A model generated the notes under the pieces. It did not search any database, was not told where the DNA came from, and saw only the letters and a list, made by a program, of their open reading frames with translations. From NCBI GenBank assembly GCA_949126835.1, contig OX421507.1, forward strand, positions 8,522,121-8,586,120: a stretch of DNA of 64,000 nt. The letters run 5' to 3'. Below, piece by piece: positions 1 through 12,442 of the stretch. How positions within the stretch are numbered: the stretch's first letter is position 1; each line of letters begins with the position of its first letter. Origin of the DNA: Anisus vortex. Its lineage: Eukaryota; Mollusca; Gastropoda; Planorbidae. Both the position numbers and the translations under genes were made by a program.

Positions 1-660
1 CTTTTCTGTTAATCTCATTGCATTTTTTTTTTTTTGCAGGCAACCCGTTCCCCGCATAGAGTACTGTTCAGGGAAACATGTTTTTTTTTTTAGTGCACAT
101 CTCTTTTAGGACAGTTGAAGTTGAACTGTCGGTGATACTTTAATAAAAAAAAAGATGAGGCCAGAAGATGGTTAATGTTTCAATTTCTGCCAGCAAGCTC
201 TACATCTGTACTTACATTACACAACGGGGTTTAAGGTAGAACACACAAAGTAGTCTCCAATTCAGCTTCAAAAACATTTTATTTTACATAATAGTGTGTA
301 TGTTGCTACCAAGTGCTTTAGTGCTAAAGAAAAATCATATGTGTGTGTTACATCTGCCGAGTACTTACTTTGTCAATTCAATAATGTCTTCCAAAAGATA
401 CTCTTGAACAGGAAATGTGTGGCCAGGGATTTCAAGAATAAGACAGCTGCCTGGAAAAGTTATTTAAAAAAAGGGTGTTACATTACCCAATACTTTGTGA
501 TGGCTTTCCTCGTCGCCTTAATGGATTTCTGGGATATTGTCATCTGAGATAGCCCAGCATACAGAGTAAAGAAAAGGGGACTGAACTCATTAGGATTAAA
601 CTTTAAACCTCTTGGCTACAAAAAAGGAATTCTTTAACATCAACCACATTTACATCCAGG

Positions 661-925
661 AGGCACAGTGGCAGAGGGGCAGCATGTTCAACTGGCATTC
701 CAAAGGTCCTGGGTTCAAATCCTGGCGAAGGCTAGGATTTTTTCAGGGGTCTTGAGGGTGTCCTTAGTCTACCCAACCCTGACAGGTACCTGACCTTAGA
801 TGGGGTAAAGTAAAGGCGGCTGTGCATTGTGCTGGCCACACAATTACTAGTGTGCCATGGCAATAGAAACTGGTGAAAGCTGCTTCAATGGCCCTATGAT
901 CGATTTGGTCCAATAGGGTACTTTT
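661..925 (+). repeat. SINE-1 copy (tRNA-derived)
   Basis: About 265 bp. A tRNA-like head carries the B-box-like GGTTCAAATCC near 711. A body follows with the phrases shared by all copies (gtgtcc, ctacccaaccctgacaggtacctgacc, gctggccacacaat, tgaaagctgcttcaatgg) and a 3' end near aatagggtactttt. Eight copies or parts occur in the window. Similarity to a named SINE family was not checked. Confidence 0.85.
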
Positions 926-1069
926 GTTTTTACCTTTACATCCAGTATTGTATGTAGCACCACCATGGTGAAACAAACTCTCACATACAATCAAACAAGC
1001 GGACAACATCGACATTTTTAACATTCTTGCACAAGATTAACAACAGCCTTATTCTTTCTATTTTAATAA

Positions 1070-1142
1070 AATACGGTCAATGTAAAGCACATTTAAGGAC
1101 TAACTATTGTGAATAGCACTATATAATATATGTAATTTGTTT
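1070..1142 (+). repeat. LINE 3'-tail remnant (CR1/Rex-like family of 60.7-61.1 kb)
   Basis: The string tcaatgtaaagcac, a diverged middle, then gaatagcactata and atgtaatttgtttgt match the 3' end of the reverse-transcriptase remnant at about 61.09-61.16 kb (taaatgtaaagcgc, gaatagcgctatt, atgtaatttgtttgt). It is probably a heavily 5'-truncated copy. Confidence 0.6.
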
Positions 1143-1461
1143 GTCTCTCACTAAGGACATTTAATATTACACAGATAACAAATTTAAATTTCCTTGCCAT
1201 ATGGACATCACAATACACACCACCTTTTAAACCCCTTCCCAAAGACGCTTAATGAGAGAGGGGCACATTCAGAAACATTATCCTTAACCCTAGCCACAAT
1301 ATGCAGATATCTTACCACTGCTAACACTCCTCAAACTGAGCCTTCACTAAAAAGTACCATCCCGTTAAGCACATTCGACCCCAAGGTTAACACACTGTGT
1401 TGCTGTGAGATCTAATTTTATTTCCGTCCCTAACATCCAGAGAATTATTGAAATTCCTTAC

Positions 1462-4400
1462 TGAAATATGTTGAGAACATTTCAGCGTTGAGTGTGGCAC
1501 TCATCAAAATGACCCTCAGGTCGGCCCTGCTAGGGATGAGGTCCTTCAGGATAATCATCAAGAAGTCTGACTGCAGGTCACGCTCATGAATTTCATCAAT
1601 AATGATATGTGTAGCTCTGTTTAGTAATCTGTTTCCAAAAAAAAAAAAAAAAAAACATAAAAAAAAAAATTTACGCCAATAGTGACAGATACAGACTTTA
1701 AAGAACATATAATGGACATTGAAATGTGAACTTTTAATAATACCATTCCAATTAGGGAACATAGATTCTTTTGAAATTATATCAATATTGAATCTGATGA
1801 TGATAAAACTTGAGAATTGTATGTTAAATATCTAAAATAGATATAGAGTACTTTGATTTTGTCTTTAGGTGAACTCATCCATTGATTATCTTTTGTAGAG
1901 TTTTTTGTACAGGTAACTAACAGTAAATATCCTGCAATCATAATGATGAACTATGGGGCACGGTAGCCGAGCGGCAGCGCGTTCGACTGGCGAGCCGAAG
2001 GTCCCCGGTTCGAATCCTGGTGCAGGCTAGGATTTTTTACCGGGTCTGGAGGGTGTCCCTGAGTCTACTTAAATCTGATGGGTACCTGACCTTAGTTGTG
2101 GTAAAGTAAAGGGGGCTGTGCATAGTGCTGGCCACACAATCACCTAGTATGCCGTGGCCACATAAACTGGTGAACGCTGCTTCATCGGACCTATGCATCA
2201 GCTCGGTCCGACGGGTACTTTACTTACTATAATAATGAACTGTCCCTGCCCTCTTCACCCATAGCAAGTGAGGCAGTCCAGTTAGGGGTTTGCAGAATTA
2301 ACATTACTAATGGCAGCAATGAAAAACAAAAAATGAAATAAAGGATTAAAATACAAACAAGAGGAGATGGATGGATTCATGAGGATGGTGGGTAGGGGAA
2401 GGGAAGTCAGGGGTGAGGTTAAAGTTTTTAAATATTATCTTACCAAAAAGTGATAAAAAATGATTAAAACTACTTACGGATCATTTTCAAGGAATTTTAG
2501 AACAATGCCTGTCGTACAGAACAGAATTGAACCTTGAGGTCTGGGAAGTCTCCTGTGTTGGAAATTAAATTTTTTAGCAACCAGAAATATATACGTAGTT
2601 GCAAATTCTTAAACTTACTGATCAACTATTCCACACGATTCAAATGTAATATTTTTACTAAACCAATAGAAAAATAGGCAATGCAGCCACACAAAAAAAT
2701 TAATTTGCCAAATATTTGAAAATTAGAAAGTTACGATTATGATATGAGTAGCTTGCCAAATTTTAACTAATTGAAATTAACTATTTGAACTGACTGTAAC
2801 ACTTACGATTCTAATCTGATCTGGTAGCCGACCCCGTTACCTATCTTTTCACATCTTTCTGCAGCTACACGCTCAGCTACCTAGGTTAAAACAGAAAAGA
2901 TTATGGACAAATGTAACACCAAGTGCTGAAGAGGTACTGACACAATTCTTTATCAGCTTAACAAATATTACAATAACAAAAAGAACTATTCTAATAATAA
3001 TATGCAGTATGACTAAATCATCCATGTAGGCTACAGCTTTACAATAGAGAAATCATCGTTAAACTCCTTGTAAATTAAAAAACAATCTTTAATGTCAGCC
3101 CATTGTTTACAGTTAGGACAACTGTATTTAGAGAGATCATCTATTATCTCCCCCTATGCCTTAACATTGATGAAATTTAAAACAAGGTCAACCATCTTAC
3201 TAAAAAAAAAACATGCTTAACTATATCAAATACAGTTTATATAAATTATAACACAAATATTCTGCTTAAAATTAATAAATAAAAGCTTTTAATACATACA
3301 GATATGGCACTAATTCTTCTCGGCTGGGTACAGACAATCCTGCACTGGCTGCCTTCCCCTCTGATGATATAGTGATCTAGGATGAATTGTGGAACCTGAA
3401 TTGAGGGAAAAAAAATTAACCTTTTTTTTTAAAAAAAATGTAGCCCTCTGCTAATTCATTAGGGCAAAAAACAAGCATTCATTTTTTTTAGCTTAATATT
3501 AGATTACTAAAAAAAAAAAAGCATTCATTTATTACCCAATCCACTAGAGTGTTAGCCAGAAATCTAAATTTTGTTACCCTGAATATTAAATGACCCTTTG
3601 TTGCACTGGAAGTCTGTTTTTTTTTTTCATTTCCACATTTCCATCTAACTGTTTTTCAAGTCATGTTGTATTTACACTCATAGCAAAACCAATACCGTTT
3701 TTCCATATATTTTGTTTTGGCTCAATGAAGAAATCTCATGTTATGTTTAAAAAATTTTTTTTGATGTACAATTTTGACTTTAAATGATTGAAACAAACCT
3801 GAGTGGTTTTGCCGCAGCCTGTTTCACCGCTAATGACCAGGACTTGATTGTCTCTGATGCTGTTTACAATAGCCTGTTAACACAACACACAATAAGTTAT
3901 CAAGAAAGTATAATAATGAAAACAATTTTTTTTTACCTAACTCAATAAGTCGAGCCCAGAAAAAAGTTTTGAAAAGGTTGAAGCCAAAAATTGAAGTTTA
4001 CATGCTATGGCCTAAAAAAAATTATTTTGAAAACCGTACTCTTGAATGCAAAAGAGAGACATATTGAGTCTTCAAACATCACTAGAAAGTATGATGTTCA
4101 TTAATTTCCTCCAAGGAAGTTTTATAGAAAAGTAATTCATTGACTTTTACTTTGTTTTTTGTTTTTTAAATATTACACTTATTATTGTTCTACTGTCTAC
4201 ATAATATGATTTTTTTTAATTGTATTCTGATGAAAAAAACAAAAAACAAGTATATTGTACAAAAATTACATCTTTCATTTCATAAGAGGGCAATTTTTTC
4301 CTGAAGTCCAACATGGAAATATATTGCTCTTTCTTGACCAGCTCTTCAAGGGATGACCTTAATCTATAGTCCATCTCAGTGTCTCGGTGAGCCAAGGCAA

Positions 4401-7400
4401 CGTCCGTAACAAAGTCTATGAGAGAGAGATAACATACAAGCACATATTCAATCAGTTAATTTCATAAAATGTAAATGGTTTCATTTGTGCTGGTGTCATT
4501 GAAAAAACTTTTGTAATATCATACGGAAACATTACATTTTTAAAAAAAGAATGCTCTTCATTCTAAATAGTATAAAGAATTGAGGTTTATTAAATTAATA
4601 CCCCCAAAAATATTTTAAACTAAACAGTGTGATGAATAAAGTAAGTAATAACAGAAAAGTACCCATTTGACCAAATTGATCCAATTGGGCCGTTTAAGCA
4701 GCATCCACCAGTTTCTAGGGCCACGGCATACTAGAGGATTGTGTGGCCAGCATAATGCCCAGCCGCTCTTAGACAACTAATGTCAGGTACCCGTCAAAGC
4801 AGAGTAGACTCAGGAACAACTTCCAGCCCCGGGAACAAATCCTAGCCTTCACCAGGATTCGAACCCATAACTTTCAGTTTGCCAGCCGAACGGACTGCAG
4901 CTTGGCCATCAAGCCTCACATAATGAATAAAAGATCTTTGAGTTTCCTACCAGATTCTGGCTCCTGCCCAGTATATGGGTAATCACTGTGTGATTTCATA
5001 TACTCCACCACACCAACAACACTGGGCAGCTGTACAACATCCTCACTATCCTCATCCACACAAGTAAGCTCTTCCTGGGAAGACGAAAGGCTGGCATCAG
5101 CTGTCAAAAAAATCAGAATTGTGTTTTATACTTTGACATAGGTCTAGGCAGTTGAAGTAATATTATATGTATAGACTAGTGACAAGGACTTTCTAGTATT
5201 AAATAATTTTGTTATGAGTTTTAGTTATTTCTAGAAAGAAAGCTTGGATAAGGGATGTTAATGGGTCAATGTTTTCTTTTTTCTGGTGAGCAGAGAAGTA
5301 ATAACTTATAACTATTCATTTCCTATTGATTTCACGCTAGCTTTTCATTTGGTATTTATTCAAGTTTTTTCCATTTATTGCCAAAGTACTTTAACTGCTC
5401 AGTCAGTATTGATGTTTTCCTATGATCCTGCATTAACTGCTGAGACATCCAAATGAGACATTTCACAGTGATATTCAACTAAGACATCTAACTGAGACAT
5501 TCAAAAGTATAGAGAATGTTGCATAACGAAAAAGCCTATTCCTTTTTACCTAAGCATCTGTTCCTATCTTGTCATATAAAACATTTTTTCTTATTCTTCT
5601 ATCAAACTAAAATTAAAATTAAATTGGTTACTTATATAGCGCTTCTATCCATGCTATTTCAGCATGCTCAGTGCGCTCTGTAAACACACTGCTGCCTGCT
5701 GGCGCAAATATGTTTACAGGCCCAAAACTCCTGCAGGGCGACAGGGATCCGTCGGTGGCCGGGCTAGAACCCGCGACGTGTCAGATGGTTTTGGTTGACA
5801 GTCCGGTGAACTAACCGCTAGGCCAGCCGGCTAAGTACTCAATAAGTACTCTTCTTCCAGAGTGGCATCTGGGCATAGTTGCCTGAACAAACTAGGTAAT
5901 CCATGTAACAACATCATTATAATTTTTTTTTAAACGCTAGTAAAAATGCAAGACTAGACTCAGACCACGGATGAGCGTAGGACGCAATAATCTTCTTTAT
6001 AGAAGGGGCGTCTGATAAGGAATATTGAACATTTGATATCAAACAGACGGCTAAAATTGCGCTGATTCTGTTTTATGCTCCATAGTGAATTAAGCTTATC
6101 CACTAGCATTACCTCCAACAGAATGTTTGTAGAAATCAGAAGAATCTTTCACTTCACTTTCATTCCCAGCATCTAATAAAATTTTAAAAAATGATATAAA
6201 AAGTTTCAAGATGATGATTTTATTTACTATTTCCAACCTTAAAATAGAATGTTTTAATGGCATACATTCATACATTCAATTATCAACTTATTTTTTTTAA
6301 AGCATTCGTGTATGTGTTTTATGTATATCCTGACAATTTTTCAACCCAAATTCAATTATTAACATTTCCTTTTTATTGAGCATTCATTCATTTCAATCAT
6401 CAGTCTCTTGAGAACTGTTGGTGATCCTTATTGTGTATATGTGATGCAACCCCTCAGAATGGTACTGAAGTCAGCAAAATAAGATATTTAGTTTAAGGTG
6501 TTTTTAAAAAAGCCTATTCATTTTTCTATACAGTGGAGAAACAATTTATAAAATTGATTGATTAGTTTAAAAGTTATTCAAAATTACATAAGTAAAGGTA
6601 AAGAAAGTTGTTTTGGAGAAAAATCAAAAAGAAAACACTACCGATTTTTAACAGTTTAGCATTATAACAGATAATTAAATATTACCAGGATGAACAAATA
6701 TTAACCAATCGCCATGAAATTAGGCAAATACCTTCATAATGAGTCAATACACAAGTTGTTAAAGTTGTAAAGATTTTAAATAATATTTAGTTGACTTATA
6801 AACAATTTTATCTTTAGAAGATATTACCTTTGATTTTATACAAAGGTGCATAAAAACTAATTTTTTTTAAAGTTGCAAAAAGAATTTTAGTTTGAAAATT
6901 TCACAGCTATAAGTTAAGGCATTCTACATTACAAATCAATAATAACCTTAAAAATTACCTAGGACCCATTTTACACATTATTTTGCATTTATTGAAAAAT
7001 CAGTTTTACCGACTTTCATACCGGTTCGTGGGGTTGCATCACATATGCCTATGTTCTTTTAGTAGAGGATTATATATTTAGAGTAACTTAAACTTCAATT
7101 AGGCAGAAAACCAACTCTTGAAGATAACATTCTGCCCCCAATCCCACAATCGCCAGCAAACATTCAACCCATGTGGATATTTATTTTTTTTAAATTCAGG
7201 GTTCTTATTCTAAAATCATTTTTAAATTCCTAAACTTGACACAAAATTCACAAACCAATTTATTATTAATTAATGAAATGTGTGAAAAATCTTAACCTCA
7301 GGTTAAAATTTAAAGTTTTGATAGATATGTAGTCAAAAGAATTGAATGTTTGTGAATACTTTTTGAAGTACAGATAAAATAATTTTAGCGAAAATAAATC

Positions 7401-10339
7401 CTTAACTCATCCACTGAGTTATTAACTTTTGTAACAATTCAAAATAAATATTTTTTAGAATGCTTCGTCCATTTTTTAGAGAAATTCACCAAACCTTGGT
7501 CAGTTTTCATATACTTTCACAAAATTGAAAAATTAAGTCAATTTTCCCAAACTTTCATAACCCCTATGAACCTTGTACATAATATAATAATAATAATTTA
7601 AGTTACCACCTTCTGTCATCTCATCGGAATCATTATTTATCATGTCCCAAGAGTCTGGTGGTTCAATTTCAAGGACGTCTGTTGTTGCTTCACCTAGCAA
7701 TAATATTTAACAAATTTTAATGCTATTTTGCAGTTAAATTAAAGAAACTCAAATTTGCATAGATCAATTTTATATTTTTTAAAATTGCTATTTTTTTATA
7801 GCTATAAATTTTTTACAATTAAAAGAAAGGTTTAATAATTTTATAAGGCATTCTGCTTGCCCTAATGTTTGCAAAAAAAGATTGTTTTTGCTCCACATGA
7901 TATTTGTTTTTAACTAAACATGTTCTTCCAAATGATAAAATCAATTTTACCTAAACTAAACTTCTGTGATGCCTGTACTAGACAGTCATGTTTTTCTTCA
8001 TCAAAATGAGCAGAAGAATTAGAGTTACCTGCTCAGAGTTGAAATATATAATTGCTGATTGTAAACAGACAAAAAATTACATTACTCCTGAATAGATTTT
8101 AATCAATTAATTAATTTTATACATTCAAACACTGTGATGGGATTTTTTCCTAGTCATCACAATACTTGAAAAATAATATTTAAAGGCGTTATGAAAATTA
8201 CAGTAATTTTACACATCAATATTAAAAAGACATTTTTTTATATCATCATGATACCTTGAAAAGAATTATTTTCGGTTGACTCAAGACCTTGACTGGTTTC
8301 ATTATTCGTCTGCAGGCTGCTAAGAAGTTTCCGAATGTTATTTTCTCTTTGCCTGTCCATGAACAGTGAAGATGTCTGAAGAGAGAGTCAAAAGAAAAGC
8401 ATGAAAAACATGTGAATCACATGTCAAAGTTATAAAATTATCGTAATTATTGTGATAGATGAAAAAATATCAGTGATTGGATCATTTTAGCTGTGAGTAA
8501 GACAATGAGCTACAACGTTAAGACTTGCCAACTTTTATTAGCTACTAGCAATTTGTTCCAGTCGAGCAACTTTTTTTTAGCTTCCTCACTAATGCAGTGT
8601 CGGTGGTGTACATTGACCCCTGCCATACTTAACAGACCAGACCTCTCCTTAGGATTTCAGAACCAATTATTCCAGATCAACCTTTCTTATCCCAACTTTT
8701 ACTCTGGCTAAAAACACCACACCAGACTTAATTTCTTAATACAAGCTGATAGTTCTTCTGAATCTCACAGATACTGGTGGCTTAGTAAAAAAAACATAAA
8801 TAAGGAAACATAAAATTGTTGCAAACACTTATTAGACTGGTAATTTAAATAGGATAAAGCACACTATTTACTAAGGTCAATTAACAATATTCTTGACAAT
8901 GACTTTTGAAAATTTTTGACAATGCATGTATATGTTTGGGACTTAAGCCAGCAGACAATTCAAGTAGCTTATAATAATAATAATAATATTTGTATAGCGC
9001 TGCCAACAAACATAATGTAAGCTCAGAGCGCATTTAACATACATCTAAGAACACGGACATTACTCTAAGCTAGGAAAGCTAACTGATGATATAAAAAAAT
9101 ATATTTAAAAAAAATAAATGTAGCATTAACTGACCCGACCTATAAGTAAGACAGTAGGGGTCTAAAGTATGTTAACTAAGGTAAATCTTGAAATAATGAG
9201 TTTTTAAGAGACCTTGTGAGTATGTTTCTCACCTAGGGCTTAACCGAGTAGACGATCTCCACCAAGTATCAAATCTGAGCATTTGGATGTACTATTTGTG
9301 AAAAACAGGCACAAACCAAACAGTGGCATCTTTCCAGAGCTTGGCTATATCAGATGCAAAGCTTGTTCTCTTGATAATTTCCCCTTAATTCCTTCCCCTT
9401 GCGTTTCATTATGCGCTTACTTACAACAATAGCAGTAGGTAGGGCTTCGGCAAAACGTATCAAGGTCGATAACATTAAAAAGTTTTATATATTATATATT
9501 GAAATATAAATTTGTTATTTTTTTTATTTTGTAACTGTTTGTTTGTGTATTATTTGATGAGGTATATAGTATTTTACAAAATTGGATATTCTGGTAAGCC
9601 TAATCCTTGGATTATTTCTACTACCTAATAAAGTTCACAGTGTGCTAGTAAGATAGCAATACCACTCAAGTGATAGATCCCAACAGTGACCTAATTGAAA
9701 CATACACTTACATTACTGCTTCTCGGCTTCTCTTGCTGGGACTTGTTTCTTCTAGCATACCAGAGCCCAATCTCTTTGCCTCTTAGCCCAGGAGGATGTC
9801 TTCCTCTGCTAGACTGCTGTTCATCTCGACTGTCATTGAGTCCAGAGGATGGTGCTTGAAACAGATATTACTACCTTAGTGATGAGCTCAATAAGATAAT
9901 TGTGAATGGAGGCTAAACAGTTTCAGTTTGCATGTACAAATTAAAAGGTCATCAACCCGGTAGTGATAATAGAGGTTTGAGGGTGGGGGGGGGGCTGGAA
10001 GGGTGGCCACCAGAGGCGATAAAGTTTAGATAGGCACCAAACTGACACTTTCTTAACTTTAGCTTCCCAATAAATATGTCAAATACAAGCTAACAACAAT
10101 TAGGCGCAAACTTTGAACCCCTGCCTCACTTAGCCACCATTTACCCTAGTTACGCTAGGCCTACTGTCATTGTAACAATATAATGAGCATTAAGAACAAT
10201 ATTATTTTACAATATAAATATTTCACTTACAAAGCTGTCCATCAGCAAACTCGAAATTGTTCCTTTTCCTGCCTCTTCCTCTGAAGCTTTGGGGCCCTAG
10301 CCCATAACGCTCAGCAGGTAAAAATCCACGGTTTTGCAT
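1462..10339 (-). CDS. DHX36: DHX36/RHAU-type DEAH-box RNA/DNA helicase, 5' 13 coding exons (partial)
   Basis: ATP-dependent helicase that in animals unwinds G-quadruplex DNA and RNA. Coding exons in transcript order: 10339-10231, 9854-9712, 8375-8255, 8028-7951, 7693-7607, 6172-6113, 5100-4951, 4415-4270, 3873-3799, 3395-3300, 2880-2807, 2552-2478, 1628-1462. All have AG/GT borders and join in phase to about 460 residues. Residues 56-72 ([17 protein letters not shown]) are the RHAU-specific motif that binds G-quadruplexes; it separates DHX36 from other DEAH proteins. An acidic linker follows, then KLPSYEMKD, Walker [10 protein letters not shown] (about 314), [19 protein letters not shown] (DEIH about 416-419) and SAT (448-450). 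The reading ends just after STYF. The rest of the RecA2, winged-helix and OB parts lie off the left edge, so 1-1461 is intron. The start is the Met before [12 protein letters not shown]; upstream exons, if any, would be noncoding. The Arg/Gly N-terminus is shorter than the vertebrate Gly-rich one. Confidence 0.95.
1955..2224 (+). repeat. SINE-1 copy, best-preserved tRNA-like head
   Basis: Begins ggggcacggtagccgagcgg. An A-box-like TAGCCGAGCGG and the B box GGTTCGAATCC lie within the first 75 bp, giving a plausible internal RNA polymerase III promoter. The body matches the other SINE-1 copies and ends with cggtccgacgggtacttt. It sits in the DHX36 intron between exons 12 and 13. Confidence 0.88.
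4656..4917 (-). repeat. SINE-1 copy, antisense, DHX36 intron 7
   Basis: Reverse-complement SINE-1. It begins aagtacccatttgaccaaattgatcc and ends with the tRNA-like head (ccaggattcgaacccat on the plus strand). It ends about 30 bp short of the DHX36 exon that stops at 4951. Confidence 0.85.
5635..5834 (-). repeat. SINE-2 copy (second tRNA-derived family)
   Basis: Head at the right end: reading minus, ccggctggcctagcggttag then ggttctagcccggccacc, with A- and B-box-like blocks. The body has cctgtcgccctgcaggagttttgggcc, tttgcgccagcaggcagcagtgtgttta and a 3' end at gatagaagcgctatataagtaacca. Other copies lie at 12.57, 15.28 and 30.09 kb. Confidence 0.82.
5848..6030 (+). repeat. R3 short interspersed repeat
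   Basis: About 180 bp: agagtggcatctgggcatag, then tgcctgaacaaactaggtaa, aaaatgcaagactagactca, gcgtaggacgcaataatctt and ctttatagaaggggcgtct. Full-length copies in the opposite direction lie at 41.12, 54.15 and 55.44 kb, with partial ones elsewhere. The end carries a small hairpin (aatcttctttatagaagg). It abuts the SINE-2 copy at 5635-5834 and lies in DHX36 intron 6. Confidence 0.75.
8965..9050 (+). repeat. Interspersed 'tatagcgct' repeat end with ATA microsatellite
   Basis: A (aat)n run leads into atttgtatagcgctgccaacaaac and gtaagctcagagcgcattta. The same motif next to an AAT/ATT run recurs at about 11.20, 45.15 and 47.13 kb, so it is a dispersed element end with a simple-repeat tail. Confidence 0.6.
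9410..9565. repeat. R4 dispersed repeat copy (single-unit form)
   Basis: Contains ttacttacaacaatagcag, an AT stretch with gaaatataaatttgttat and tgtaactgtttgtttgtgta. The same order occurs at 22.48-22.64 kb. On the opposite strand it occurs at 30.35-30.79 kb, where the first block is tandemly amplified. Confidence 0.6.
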
Positions 10340-10572
10340 TACTGGTTCAAACTGGTTGACACTGAGCAACTGCTAAGGCTAAGATAGAAAGTTCCCATTT
10401 TTATTAACAAAATACAATACAATCATATTGTTAGCAATTAATAATTAAAGCAAGTAAAAGATAAAGGCCTTCATAAAATGTAGGTAAGTGAATTTCAGAT
10501 CTTTACGTCACGAATTTGTTGCAAAAAAGTTGTTCCCAGATTTTGCACATTTGTTATTTGTTTGATTTAGGG

Positions 10573-11725
10573 TAGTGCTGGGTGAAGATCTACATCATTG
10601 GTGTATTGTAAGATACTCAGAATTCCAGAGTGTTGCACACCGATCTACATCCTGCATCCTACATCGCCTACATAAAGACGTGTGCACTATATATAGATCA
10701 TGTAGATCAGTTAGGCTTACAAAACCCATACATGATTGCAACACTCTGCCGGTAGATGAGCGAAGAGAGCTAGCGCGTGTGCTGTGATTAGTCACTACGT
10801 GAAATAGACTGTATTTTATATTTACTTATTAATTGAGTTGTTATAAAATTATATTAATGCTGATTATTACTCTCTCTCTCTCTCTCTTTCTCAAGATTAG
10901 TACAATAACAGTGGTCTTCAATTCAAATATTTACACATGTACAAGCTTCTTATTTTCACGTTTAGTCCCGTAAGTTGTTAAAAAAAATTATCATGTCAAT
11001 GTTCTGCTTTGTAGGGGCCATCGTACATCAAATGGCTATTATGAGAAATTCAAAAGGAAATGATTATTTAATTATTTGTAGGTTTATGAACAAAAATGAA
11101 TACAAAGTCAACGTTAAAGGACCCAAGTGTCTAACAAAAAGAATGTATTTATTTAGAAAACGCAGTTTATTTTCTTCATAAACTTAATTATAGTTTATCA
11201 ATGTTAACAGCGCTATACAAATAAAAATTATTATTATTAAAGCATGTATGTTGTAAGAAATACAATCTGGTATTTAAATACAATTCAATTACTTTATGAG
11301 AAGTCAAACTACAGGTTTATGAAAATAGATCGCGCGATGCTATGAGACTGTGGAATTATAAGTAATAAGCGGCGTGGACCATCGAAGCAAGTTAATAAAC
11401 TGATGCGCAACACATTCAATCGCGTTTTATATAGATCATATTACACATGTAGATCATGTAGATGATGTAGATCAGTTAGGCTTACAACACTCATACATGA
11501 TTGCAACACTCTGCCGGTAGATGAGAGAAGAGAGCTAGCGCATGTGCTGTCAGTCGTCAGCACTGGAACTGGCAATGAAAAAGAGGGGCACGGGGAAGCA
11601 ACTCTGTGTTTATGTCTAAGGTCTACGATGTAGAACTCAGTACAGATCTACATTAGTGATCTACATCCTGCATCAGTGTGTTGTAGATATATAAAACGTT
11701 TTGTTGAATCAACGACCCAGCTCTA
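10573..11725. mobile_element. hAT-type non-autonomous element upstream of DHX36
   Basis: Terminal inverted repeats TAGTGCTGGGT (10573) and TAGAGCTGGGT (reverse complement of 11715-11725), flanked by a perfect 8-bp duplication ATTTAGGG at 10565-10572 and 11726-11733. An 8-bp duplication with TAGNGNTGGG-like ends is typical of the hAT superfamily. Inside are two diverged direct copies of an approximately 120-bp block (gatcatgtagat, gatgtagatcagttaggctt, gcaacactctgccggtagat; about 10.69-10.78 and 11.45-11.55 kb) and no transposase frame. It lies about 230 bp upstream of the DHX36 start codon. Confidence 0.85.
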
Positions 11726-11738
11726 ATTTAGGGCCTAT

Positions 11739-12390
11739 CAGACATGCCTACCCCGAATGACTAAAAAGAGGAACAATCTTGATGAAAAAGAGGATTTTTC
11801 AACAAAAAAGCGGAACACTCATTATCTAACAATCTTTTATAACACAAAAAGACAACATTAGTTATTTAAAATGTAGGTAGGCCTACGTTTTACAGACAAT
11901 TTGCAATGGATCTAGATCTAGATCTAGTAGGCGTACAAAGAACATTAAATTTACATGTTTTTCTTTGCTGAATAAAATCCTCTGAATATTCCTTCCTATA
12001 ACACTGAATTAGTTTTTTTACAGTTTGAACCAGTCAGATTTAAACTTTCTGAGGAAGGACGTTTAGATATATTCACAATCTTTGCAATACAGTAAAGGAA
12101 AAGAAGATCCATTGCCAAACATGCGTATTACCGCAGAAAGAGTCTGTAAAGCCCAGAATACCTCTTTTAATAAACCCAGAAAACCGAAGTAATGATAATT
12201 ATAGCATTGTAACCTTATTTGTGTCTTTGTTTTATCAACCTAGACACGGACTGTATTTCAACACATGAAAAACCCAAACTTTCCAATTTAGCGTAACAAA
12301 ACTAGTAAAAAGCGGAACGGCGGAACAAAGTGTGTTTTTTTATACAAAAGCGGAACAAATACGCCAAAAGCGGAACGGTAGGCATGACTG
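11739..12390. mobile_element. Short inverted-repeat element next to the hAT copy
   Basis: Ends cagacatgcctacc (11739) and its near-inverse ggtaggcatgactg (to 12390). The flanks ggcctat(c) and ggcctat(g) form a 7-8 bp candidate target duplication. The interior repeats aaaagcggaac-type phrases near both ends and has no coding potential. It is probably a second hAT-like MITE; the family is not identified. Confidence 0.6.
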
Positions 12391-12442
12391 GCCTATGCTG
12401 CATTTGAAAATTGTATTTCAGTGTAGGCCTATACCATCAGAC

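Larger units (their letters stand above)
1..1461. other. DHX36 intron (left part), no exon recognised
   Basis: No stretch here continues the helicase frame with splice sites, so this should be intron lying 3' of the last exon visible in the window. It holds a SINE-1 copy and a LINE 3'-tail remnant, listed separately. Short open frames are AT-rich and have no recognisable domain. Confidence 0.6.

Noticed and set aside
661..733. True tRNA gene
   Set aside because: The B box is present, but the sequence continues into the shared SINE-1 body and the stems do not fold into a canonical tRNA.
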